Positions 39,641 to 47,417 of a stretch of 64,000 nt of DNA are shown here, in pieces. Below the pieces are notes generated by a model that did no database searches, was not told the origin of the DNA, and saw nothing but the letters and a program-made list of their open reading frames with translations. The stretch comes from a virus, in IMG/VR virus record IMGVR_UViG_3300019889_000007, positions 24,763 to 88,762 of that record; one strand, written 5' to 3'. A program made the position numbers and the translations under genes. Each line of letters starts with the position of its first letter. Within the stretch, counting starts at the first letter, position 1.

Positions 39641-42054
39641 CGGGTTACCACCTGCCGCGACAGCATCCGCACCGCACGCGAGGCGATCAGGTGCGGATTG
39701 ACCGAGTTGGAATGGACATGCATTTCAATCGGCCGGACGTCTCCGCCACCAGTAGTCCCAGCGGGCACCGGTTGCGCTGCGGCGCGGCCCAACACCAGGT
39801 TCAACAGGCCCGACTGGGCCAACAGATCCATTGCCCGGTCCGGCCGGGTCAACGGGATAACGACTTCGGGTCGGCCGTCCTCGGCCAACCAACCGTATGT
39901 GGGTGACCGGATGACGCCACCCATCTTGAACGGGGTCGCCGCTGTACCGCCGGGGCGGTTCTGTCGGGCGCCTTCGAACTCGTTGATGTCACCGGCGAGC
40001 AGCCCGGCCAGTCGCAACAGGTCGATGACCGTGGTCAAGATGCTGATCCACGATCCGAATGATCCGGCAGTCGATCCGATCGGACCTTGCAGTGCCTGTA
40101 CGGCACCGGCAATGGTGCCGACGATGTCGAAAATTCCACCGAGCACACCATCAATGAAATTGATGATGTTGAGTATCGCGGCCCATATTCCTATCTGCGC
40201 CTGAAGGAGAAACACCAAGGCGCCCAACAGGGCCTGACCCGTTTTCGACTCGGCCCACGTGATGAAAGCGTCAAAGAAATTCGCGAATTCATTGGCGAAG
40301 TCGATCGCCAACTGCTTCAGGGTTTCCATGAGTTCTTGGCCCTCTGGGGAGGAAGCCCAGGCCACAAAAGTGGTGATGGCGTCTTTGATCGCGCCAGCAA
40401 ATTCCATCGCCTCGGTCGCGATGAACTCCATGAAGGTCTTGGCGTCGTCGGTCTCGGTCCATTCAAGGAAAGCCTGCGTCGCTGCTTCGATGTTTTCTAG
40501 GAACGTCAACGACTCATCTGTGATGAACCCGAACAAGTTCCCGAAACCCTCCACAATGTTCCCAACGCTGGCGCCGATGCTGGACAACGTGTCGAACATG
40601 GCGTCGAAGATCTCTTGCAGTTCCCCTGTAGCCTCTGTTTCCTCCACCCACGCCGCGAAATTCTCGAATAGGTTCCCGGCGGCAGCGGCCAAACGCTCCA
40701 GCACCGGCGCACCGGCCTCAGCCAACGTCCCGAACGCGCTGGTCGCGGCTTCCAATGGCCCGGCCAGGCCGGAGAACGCATTTCGTAGCGCTTCACCGAT
40801 CGCTGCCAAGCCACTGGCGACTTCTTCGGAACCCAGGCCGTCGAGGAGTCCTTCAAAAAGGTCGTTGAGTCCTTTCGCCGCGTCGTCAGCGGCCTGCGCC
40901 AGGGCGGGCATGAAGTTGTTGCCCAGTTCGCGGATGTTGTCCGACAGGTCGTCCCAGAAACTGTCCGAAATGACGTCGCCGAGTTCAGAGAACGCCTCTT
41001 TGAGGTTGAATACCTCGGTCGCGGCCTTCTGGGCTTCCGTCGACAGGCTGGCCATCGCCGCCGAACCGGGTCCTTCCTTAACGGCCTCAAAGAATCCGTC
41101 GAAAGCGGTCGTCAACGCGAGCACCGTGACACCGAGGCCCGCCAGGACCGCTGGAAGTGCGGCCAGCGCGCCGGAGACGATCGAATTGAGCGCGGCGCCA
41201 AGAAGCGCGAGGACGCCGAGCAGCGATTGGACCAGTTGGATGACCGCGCCGATCGCCACGATCACCAGGCCGAGTCCAAGTGCCGCCGAAGCGAGGGCGA
41301 CGGCGATGCCGATGATGATTCCGGCGGGTCCGGCCGCCGACTCGATCGCGCCAACGGCTTGGCCGAGGGTTTGCGCGGCGCGGGAGCCACCAGCCGCAAA
41401 ACTGGCTAGCTTTCCCTGGACAAAGTCCAGGCCATCCCCGAGAAAACTGACCGAATCGAACAATTGCCGGAGAATTTTTCCCAGCCCGGCGAGCGCCGCA
41501 CCGACGCCTTGGATTCCAGCCCGCAGCGAGCGACCGAGGAACGACGCGATGGAGAATCCGCCGCGCCCACCACCACCGCCGCCGGTGATGTCACTCAACG
41601 AGAAGACGGAACTGAAACCTTGGCTGAAAGAACGTCCGGCACGCGCGCCGAAGCCACGGAATCGGTTGGTGTCAACATCGACGTCCACATTGATCTTGCG
41701 GCGGGCCATAAAATCGCGGATGTCGTTGCTGAAGTTGCGGATCGCTTCGGTGGAATCAATCCTTACCGGGACGCCACGGCGTTGCAGGGTGTTACGCAGA
41801 TCCCGCATGAGCTTGTCGATGCCGCGTTCGCCGCCGCGACTGATGCCCTGGTCGATTGATTGGCTGATTTTGTCCGAATTGAATCGGAAGTTGCCGAGTC
41901 GGCCGCTGAGACTCTTGTTGATGCGGTCGGAGAGCTGTCGGCCGGTGTCGTCGCCGAGGCGGGCGAACTCTTGTTGGAGTTTTCGTCGAAGGTTTGCGAC
42001 GAATCGGCTGGTGTCGGCGATGACCTCGACCTCGGCGGTCGCGATTCTGGCCAT
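39637..42054 (-). CDS. Tape measure protein
   Basis: 805 residues. ATG at 42054 with GGGGGA upstream is preferred over an in-frame TTG at 42066. N-terminal amphipathic helices (VEVIADTSRFVANLRRKLQQ), a central hydrophobic patch with TM-like segments (~240-330), long alanine-rich helical stretches, and a C-terminal segment with a conserved GGVIRSPTYGWLAEDGRPEVVIPL motif, typical of phage tape measures. It is the longest tail gene and follows the chaperone genes. Confidence 0.93.
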   Translation of the reverse strand: MARIATAEVEVIADTSRFVANLRRKLQQEFARLGDDTGRQLSDRINKSLSGRLGNFRFNSDKISQSIDQGISRGGERGIDKLMRDLRNTLQRRGVPVRIDSTEAIRNFSNDIRDFMARRKINVDVDVDTNRFRGFGARAGRSFSQGFSSVFSLSDITGGGGGGRGGFSIASFLGRSLRAGIQGVGAALAGLGKILRQLFDSVSFLGDGLDFVQGKLASFAAGGSRAAQTLGQAVGAIESAAGPAGIIIGIAVALASAALGLGLVIVAIGAVIQLVQSLLGVLALLGAALNSIVSGALAALPAVLAGLGVTVLALTTAFDGFFEAVKEGPGSAAMASLSTEAQKAATEVFNLKEAFSELGDVISDSFWDDLSDNIRELGNNFMPALAQAADDAAKGLNDLFEGLLDGLGSEEVASGLAAIGEALRNAFSGLAGPLEAATSAFGTLAEAGAPVLERLAAAAGNLFENFAAWVEETEATGELQEIFDAMFDTLSSIGASVGNIVEGFGNLFGFITDESLTFLENIEAATQAFLEWTETDDAKTFMEFIATEAMEFAGAIKDAITTFVAWASSPEGQELMETLKQLAIDFANEFANFFDAFITWAESKTGQALLGALVFLLQAQIGIWAAILNIINFIDGVLGGIFDIVGTIAGAVQALQGPIGSTAGSFGSWISILTTVIDLLRLAGLLAGDINEFEGARQNRPGGTAATPFKMGGVIRSPTYGWLAEDGRPEVVIPLTRPDRAMDLLAQSGLLNLVLGRAAAQPVPAGTTGGGDVRPIEMHVHSNSVNPHLIASRAVRMLSRQVVTR

Positions 42055-42072
42055 CGTTTCCCCCAAACACCA

Positions 42073-42085
42073 CTAAAGCGGACAT
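42073..42085 (-). promoter_or_regulatory. ATGTCCGCTTTAG motif before tape measure gene
   Basis: Minus-strand copy of the repeated motif, in the 60-base gap between the tail chaperone gene and the tape measure start. Confidence 0.45.
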
Positions 42086-42115
42086 ATGGGAGCATCTTAC
42101 GCTTTTAGGGCATAC

Positions 42116-42649
42116 CTATCCGGTCATCCACCCCGGAGCAACCCCTCGGTCGTGCATCGGTAGGCGGCCGGGGATGGTCAATTCGCCCCACCGGGTGTTC
42201 CGGTCCTCTTCTTTGTGTCCGGCGGCGGCCAGCTCCCACGTGACGGCCGCGTTGACCCATTCGGCAGCCGAGAACGTGTTCGGATCGCGTGGAAGATTGT
42301 TCATTGCCCACAGACCGAACACAGTTTCATTGACCGCCAGCGTCGCCAGCGCCCGTGAGGCGGTGAAGAACGGCCAACCGTAGAGGTAGAGGCCCAAAGA
42401 TTGGACGATGACGTGGAGTTTCCCGGCCGTGAGCTTGTGGTCGGGGTCGGCCATGTGTTCTTCCATGAGTTCGGCGTCTTCATCGACCAGTGCGCCGGGT
42501 AGAAGTTCAGGCCAGGAGTACCTTGCCGCGATGTCGACCAAACTCCATGAGTCCGGTACTACCAGGCGGTAGGTGTCCTGCCCGATAATGAGTCCGACAA
42601 CCTCCGGAGAGACCCCTGGCCGGTGTCGGCCGAGGATGAAACTGTTCAC
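42116..42649 (-). CDS. Tail assembly chaperone, second ORF
   Basis: 177 residues from GTG at 42649, which overlaps the previous stop as GTGA. The sequence (GLIIGQDTYRLVVPDSWSLVDIAARYSWPELLPGALVD, then WPFFTASRALATLAV...WAAANNLP) resembles the downstream tail chaperone ORF of siphophages. The frame is open upstream to 42802 and lies -1 relative to the first ORF, so a G-GT programmed frameshift is an alternative. I saw no canonical slippery heptamer in the overlap. Confidence 0.7.
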   Translation of the reverse strand: MNSFILGRHRPGVSPEVVGLIIGQDTYRLVVPDSWSLVDIAARYSWPELLPGALVDEDAELMEEHMADPDHKLTAGKLHVIVQSLGLYLYGWPFFTASRALATLAVNETVFGLWAMNNLPRDPNTFSAAEWVNAAVTWELAAAGHKEEDRNTRWGELTIPGRLPMHDRGVAPGWMTG

Positions 42650-43089
42650 CGGCGGCGCTTGGCCGACCGGCGATCGGCCCGGTTGCGGCGACCGGGCCTC
42701 ATGGAGGTGTCGGTCAGTTCTTCGGTCCAGACTTCGACGGCGTCTTGAGCCATTTTGGAGATTTTCCGCAGACTGATCTCGCGTTTTTCGACTTTGTCCC
42801 ACAGATGCTTGAAGGCGTCTGACAGGGCCATGCCATCGGAGTCGGTGCCGGAGACCAGGGTTTCGGCGTAGAAGTTCTCATACAGGTCGAAGACATCGCC
42901 GTCGCGTGCCCATGCGGAGAACTCGGCCAACAGGTAGTCGTCTTTAAGGGACAGGACGTATACGTCGCCTCCGGCACGGCACACCTGTGGCGTGAATTCC
43001 GGTTCGTCGACGTCGTCAAGGTCGATGTCGACAACGACGGGGACTTGTTCGATTGCGGGCACGGCGGGGGAGTTGCTATCCGTAGTCAC
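42646..43089 (-). CDS. Tail assembly chaperone, first ORF
   Basis: 147 residues from GTG at 43089, since the previous gene ends at 43130 and the earlier frame overlaps that gene. Acidic N-terminal part (IDLDDVDEPEFTPQVC), central YVLSLKDDYLLAEFSAWARDGDVFDL, then a basic C-terminus (RPGRRNRADRRSAKRRR). Matches upstream tail chaperones of siphophages; location between the gp10-like gene and tape measure supports this. Confidence 0.72.
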   Translation of the reverse strand: MTTDSNSPAVPAIEQVPVVVDIDLDDVDEPEFTPQVCRAGGDVYVLSLKDDYLLAEFSAWARDGDVFDLYENFYAETLVSGTDSDGMALSDAFKHLWDKVEKREISLRKISKMAQDAVEVWTEELTDTSMRPGRRNRADRRSAKRRR

Positions 43090-43129
43090 AAAATGGACTA
43101 TAAGGGCATTCAGGCGTAAAGCATGGCAT

Positions 43130-43621
43130 TTAGGGCACAAGTTTGATGACGGTCCACGTCTGCGCAGTACCCCGGACACCATCGCGAAGCCCTCTCCACA
43201 TGAACTCCTGCGCCTTCTGCCCCTTGACACTGCGGGCATACACCCAACCGGCGTCGGCCGGAGCGTGATGCCGGTCCGGACGAACCCCACCACGGTCGGG
43301 AAACCGCAGAAACTGCGACCGCTTCGGGAAGATCGGACCGGTGCTGCCATCCCGGTCGAAGATGCCAGTGCCCCGGTTGACCCACCAGGACGCACCGTCT
43401 TTGGAGATGACTTCACCCCGGACTTCCCGGAACGCCTGAATATTCACCGACGAGCCGATACGCGCCTCCATCTGGCCGGTGTCTTTAGGGCAGTACGTGC
43501 GCGCCAGCGAACGTACGCGCCGCACCCGCCGCGACACCAAACGCCCGACAGGGCCTTGCGGAGCGTTCAACAGTTGGCTGATCTCCGGCATGTTCAGCGT
43601 GATCTTGACGTTGGTCACCAC
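43130..43621 (-). CDS. HK97 gp10-like tail completion protein
   Basis: 163 residues. NVKITLNMPEISQLLN start, then RVRRVRSLARTYCPKDTG near 30-47 and WWVNRGTGIFD: the pattern of gp10/neck proteins (helix, then a TG(x)ME segment), with a VYARSVKGQKAQEFMWRGLRDGV C-terminus. Between the tail terminator and chaperone genes, as in classic siphophages. Confidence 0.75.
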   Translation of the reverse strand: MVTNVKITLNMPEISQLLNAPQGPVGRLVSRRVRRVRSLARTYCPKDTGQMEARIGSSVNIQAFREVRGEVISKDGASWWVNRGTGIFDRDGSTGPIFPKRSQFLRFPDRGGVRPDRHHAPADAGWVYARSVKGQKAQEFMWRGLRDGVRGTAQTWTVIKLVP

Positions 43622-43627
43622 TGCGCA

Positions 43628-44299
43628 TCACCTGAACCACTGCGATGTCGTGTCTTCTTCGGCCCCGGCGGGTCCCGATACGAACGGCCCCTGCACGGTC
43701 CAGGCGGCCAGAGCGGTCATCCCGGTCGGGTCAGCGGGGTCGCCGGTCACCGTCATGAGTAGTTCTTGCGCGGCGCCGTCGGTGTCGGTCGGGTCGCCCT
43801 CGACGGTGATCTGGAGGACCGAGCCACCGCATGCACCGGATGGGCCGATCGGGTCGATGGAGGCGTTGACGACACTGACCTGCAATGTCGGGTCGTCCCA
43901 CGCGTCGCAGCACAAGACCTGGTAGAGGGTCTGTTTGTCGGCGTTGAACATGGTGCGGTCGTCGAGATACTGCTCAGGTGTGGGGGCCTGGCCCTTTTCA
44001 CCGGGGACGGCCGAGATGCACCGGTAGATACCCAGTTCGATAGTGGTCTGCCAGCTCCCGGAGGAGCATGTGCCGCCGCCGAACGTCGGCAGGGTGTTGC
44101 TGGTTCGCAGCACCGACACGTCCCGGCGCAGCCACGCTTGGCCGTTGCCGCCGATGTTGTTGGACTGGCACCGGTCCGCCGGGGGACGGGTGTCCCCGGC
44201 GTAGAAGTGGCAGACACACACCGGGCGCCCCTCGGCCGCCAGCATCGCGCACAGGCACGCCAACAGGCCGTTTTCGAGGTTGCCCAGAGTGAACGCCAT
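43628..44299 (-). CDS. Tail terminator-like protein
   Basis: 223 residues. GNLENGLLACLCAMLAAEGRP, a CVCHFYAGD turn and WQTTIELGIYRCISAVPG match the tail terminator type seen in actinophages. The C-terminus carries a DPADPTGMTAL block, an almost exact copy of the end of the major tail protein (see findings). Four-base overlap with neighbours. Confidence 0.6.
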   Translation of the reverse strand: MAFTLGNLENGLLACLCAMLAAEGRPVCVCHFYAGDTRPPADRCQSNNIGGNGQAWLRRDVSVLRTSNTLPTFGGGTCSSGSWQTTIELGIYRCISAVPGEKGQAPTPEQYLDDRTMFNADKQTLYQVLCCDAWDDPTLQVSVVNASIDPIGPSGACGGSVLQITVEGDPTDTDGAAQELLMTVTGDPADPTGMTALAAWTVQGPFVSGPAGAEEDTTSQWFR

Positions 44300-45093
44300 C
44301 AGGTGACCGGGCCTTCATAGAAGATCAGTGGCTCATCGACATCGGGGGACCAGACGCTGGGGTATTCGGTCAGGCCGTACGGGTTGACCGAGGCGATGAA
44401 ATCTGAGACCGCGCGGATTCCGGTGTCCAGTGACGAGTCGTTGTCGCCGAACCGCATCGTCAAGCCCTCACGGCTGACCGACTCGACGCCTTCGGGTAGT
44501 TCACCGCAGTCGCCTCCGCCATCGGGCGGGCACTCGTCCAGGTATTTGCACGCCAGCTTCGATACGGCGGCGATGGCGTCCAGGCCAGGCGGGATTCCCC
44601 GCTGGTAGGTGATGGTGAATCCGTCGGCGTCCGGGACACGCAAGTCTTGGCAACTCGGCCAGCATCCGCCGTTAACTCGGGCGACCCGGTCACCGGTGAT
44701 CTGCCGCCAGTCGCTGGGCGGGACGACCTGGCCCGCCACGGTGATCGATTCGATCAAATGCACTGGTCCGGGAAGCGTGACAGTGCACAGTTCGCTGCAC
44801 GAGCAGCCGCTGGTGCAACCGCAGAGGCTGTTGAACCATTCGCCGTCGCGGATGTACGGCATCATCCATCCGCCCCATCCGGAGCCGCGCCCGGCAACGC
44901 ATTCGTCCAGGCATGGCCGCACCACGGAGCGGCACAGCCCGATCAGGCCGCCGGTGGCCCGCCACAGGTATGTGGTGGCGCGGTACTGCGCGTCACGATG
45001 CGCTTGAGTCCATTGTGTCGGGTCTGCGGGCCAGCCGGGGCAGCACACCGGATTGATCGGCCAGGGCGTGCATGGATACAGCGCATTGGCCAT
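44299..45093 (-). CDS. Head-to-tail connector (adaptor) protein
   Basis: 264 residues. N-terminal Cys-rich segment (PCTPWPINPVCCPGW), a helical region with TTYLWRATGGLIGLCRSVVRPC, and a beta segment TVTLPGPVHLIESITVAGQVVPPSDWR with GFTITYQRGIPPGLDAIAAVSKLACKYLDEC. This is the actinophage adaptor layout. It is the first gene of its transcription unit, preceded by ATGTCGTACTTTG and a terminator. Confidence 0.65.
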   Translation of the reverse strand: MANALYPCTPWPINPVCCPGWPADPTQWTQAHRDAQYRATTYLWRATGGLIGLCRSVVRPCLDECVAGRGSGWGGWMMPYIRDGEWFNSLCGCTSGCSCSELCTVTLPGPVHLIESITVAGQVVPPSDWRQITGDRVARVNGGCWPSCQDLRVPDADGFTITYQRGIPPGLDAIAAVSKLACKYLDECPPDGGGDCGELPEGVESVSREGLTMRFGDNDSSLDTGIRAVSDFIASVNPYGLTEYPSVWSPDVDEPLIFYEGPVT

Positions 45094-45402
45094 GTCCAGC
45101 CCCCCGTCCGTCGTCGATACACCCGATTCTACTCAAAGTACGACATAACGGGACGAATCGCTGAGCTACGCGCCGGACTGGCAGCAAACACGAAAAACCC
45201 CCGACCCGTCAGCCAGGTCAGGGGGAAACATCTTGTCCGCAAAAGAATAACCCATCGTGGGACAAACCGGGACCGCTACCCGGAGAAGCGGCGGCCCCGA
45301 TCGTGTTCATCCCTGCCCCGGACTCTACGTCACCGACCGGGCAAACCACATAGTCAGGGACCCCGAGCAACAGCTCGGGGTCCCTGAACCAGATCGCGGC
45401 TG
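45094..45402 (-). promoter_or_regulatory. Intergenic region with two terminators and one motif copy
   Basis: 309 bases, no gene seen. On the minus strand: hairpin GGGACCCCGAG/CTCGGGGTCCC (45386-45357); a rho-independent terminator with CCCCC...GGGGG and TTTTTCG (45225-45192); and ATGTCGTACTTTGAG then TAGAAT (45146-45132), a possible promoter for the connector operon. So the MCP-to-FnIII operon ends here and a new one begins. Confidence 0.65.
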
Positions 45403-45996
45403 CTAGGGGGCTACGGGCGTGGCATTCACCGAAGCGCTGTACGCGGAGTCGGTGTAACCGGTAGCCGAAGCCTTGACCTGGAACTCGTAGGGACTGCCGT
45501 TGACAAGGCCGGTGATGTTGGCGGTGGTTCCGGCGGCAGCGGTGCCTTCGGTCCACGTGCCAGCCGACACCAGCTTGTACCGGACGGTGTAGGTCTCGGC
45601 GCCAGGCACCGCGTCCCACGTCAGCGCGACGGCCGTGTCGCCGGGAGTGGCGGCCAGACCGGTCGGTGTGGACAGTTGGATTCCGTCGGTGGTGCAGGTG
45701 TTCGGGTCGATCGGCGACACGTCCGAGGCCAGGATCGTCCGGTCGAACTGGTCGGCCTCGGCGGCGTCACACACGATCGCCTCGCCGCGCGAGGTGAACG
45801 GAATCGCTCCGTATCCGGCGGTGCAGACTTCCGGCGGAATGTAGTAGTACCCGAGCTTGCAGCAGGAAAGGAAACGGATTCGTGGATCGGTGAGTCCGTT
45901 TGCCTGCTTGGCCCAGCACGCCAGCTGCTGCGCAACCGCCGTGCGGGTCGGGCCATCGACCGGGATGAGGCTAAGCCCCGCTCCAGGAACAGCCAT
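45403..45996 (-). CDS. Virion protein with C-terminal FnIII domain
   Basis: 197 residues. N-terminal ~105 residues have a conserved helical/Cys segment; residues ~108-197 form a fibronectin type III domain (PTGLAATPGDTAVALTWDAV, YTVRYKLVS, ITGLVNGSPYEFQVKAS). FnIII modules in phage virions usually contact glycans on the cell surface. Same operon as the Ig protein and major tail protein. Confidence 0.65.
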   Translation of the reverse strand: MAVPGAGLSLIPVDGPTRTAVAQQLACWAKQANGLTDPRIRFLSCCKLGYYYIPPEVCTAGYGAIPFTSRGEAIVCDAAEADQFDRTILASDVSPIDPNTCTTDGIQLSTPTGLAATPGDTAVALTWDAVPGAETYTVRYKLVSAGTWTEGTAAAGTTANITGLVNGSPYEFQVKASATGYTDSAYSASVNATPVAP

Positions 45997-46022
45997 AGTG
46001 TTACCCCCTGTTAAATGGATGG

Positions 46023-47402
46023 TTAGGCGGCGGTTGTCGCCGTGATGGTCGTGGACCAGGCACTGTCGAGGTGCCCGGCAGCTTGCGACTTGACCTGAAT
46101 GTCGTAGCCGGTGCTGGCGGTCAGGCCGGTGATCGTGTCGGCCGCAGCGGTCACGACCGGACGTTCAGTCCAGGTGGTGGTGCCGGTCGGTGCCCATCGG
46201 ACGATGTATCCGTCGGCCGTTACCGGCGCGGTGACCGCATCCCACGTCAACGGGACGGTCGTGGCCGTAGTGGTTCCGGCGGCCACGTTGGTCGGTGCGG
46301 TCATGACCGGTGTCGCGGTGATCGTGATCGCCGTGGCGTCCACTGTCGTGGCACCGAACGTGCCCAACAGGTGGTACGCCCCGGCGGCCTGCGCGGCGGG
46401 AACGATCAGCGGCGTCGCCACGATCGCGCCAGCGGCGTCGGAAGTGACGTTGGCGCCGATGACTTCGGTGCCGCCAGAGCCGGGCGCGCCGGTGTTGATA
46501 CCGATGTGACCGGCCGTCGACACCGGGAGCCCGGCACCGGTGACGGTCACTGTGCGGGCAACGGCGTCGCCGTTGGATTCGACAGTGGTCTTGTCCGGGG
46601 TCAACGTCGCGGTGGCTCCGCCGGTGACGGCCAGTGCGGTGTTGTCCGATGTGGTCGCGCCTACTGTCGCCACGATGTGGTAGTCCCCGGCCGACTGGCC
46701 GACGGGTACGACCACGGTGGTCGCTGGGAATGCACCGGCGGCGTCGGTGGTGACCGGTGAGGACGCCACTGCGGTGCCGCCCGCCCCTGGCGCTCCAGGG
46801 TGGATCGCGACAGTTCCGGTGCCGGAGACGGCGAAGTTGACGCCGGTGACGGTCACGGTGCGCGCGGTGACGTCGCCGTTGGAGTCGACAGTGGTCTTGT
46901 CGGGTGTGATGGTCGGGACCTGCGCGCCACCGGTGACGGTGATGGCGGTGATGTCCGATGTGACCGCACCGACGGTGGCCAGCAGGTGGAACGGTCCAGC
47001 GGGCTGGTTGGCCGGTACCAACAGCACCGCACCGGTGAAGGCTCCGGCGGCATTGGTGTTGATGTTGGCGGTGACCACGACGGTGCCGCCGGAGGCCGGT
47101 GCACCGGTGTTCAAGGTGACAGTACCGGTGATGGACGCCGGGAAGCCGGTACCGGCCACGGTGATGGTGCGGGCTGTCGCATCTCCAGTGGAGTCGACGG
47201 TGGTTTTGTCCGGTGTGATCGCGGCACCGGTCGGTGTCAACGGCAACGCGAAGTTGACCGTCTCGGTTTTGGTGGGGTCCTGTTCGTTGGTCGCCACCAC
47301 CATTCCAGCGGTACTGCCAGGCGGGTACACCTTGGTATCGGTGCCCGAGTTCGGCAGCCCGGTCTTGGGCGGGTCATTGTCCCACTTGAGCGAGACCGTC
47401 AT
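46023..47402 (-). CDS. Surface-exposed Ig-like repeat protein
   Basis: 459 residues. Short N-terminal domain (1-55), three ~100-residue Ig-like repeats (about 61-157, 164-261, 265-362) each starting TPDKTTV(D/E)S and containing a TVT strand and GAPG turn, then an FnIII domain (~367-456). The three repeats are close copies in protein and DNA, so they arose by tandem duplication and may change in number by recombination. Likely a tail- or capsid-decorating adhesion protein. Confidence 0.75.
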   Translation of the reverse strand: MTVSLKWDNDPPKTGLPNSGTDTKVYPPGSTAGMVVATNEQDPTKTETVNFALPLTPTGAAITPDKTTVDSTGDATARTITVAGTGFPASITGTVTLNTGAPASGGTVVVTANINTNAAGAFTGAVLLVPANQPAGPFHLLATVGAVTSDITAITVTGGAQVPTITPDKTTVDSNGDVTARTVTVTGVNFAVSGTGTVAIHPGAPGAGGTAVASSPVTTDAAGAFPATTVVVPVGQSAGDYHIVATVGATTSDNTALAVTGGATATLTPDKTTVESNGDAVARTVTVTGAGLPVSTAGHIGINTGAPGSGGTEVIGANVTSDAAGAIVATPLIVPAAQAAGAYHLLGTFGATTVDATAITITATPVMTAPTNVAAGTTTATTVPLTWDAVTAPVTADGYIVRWAPTGTTTWTERPVVTAAADTITGLTASTGYDIQVKSQAAGHLDSAWSTTITATTAA

Positions 47403-47417
47403 GGCCGTTTCTCCTTA

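Noticed and set aside
40259-42076. Long + strand open frame (605 residues) across the tape measure gene
   Set aside because: It is Ser/Pro/Arg-rich without domain structure and is the antisense shadow of the tape measure gene, which has tape measure motifs and a ribosome binding site.
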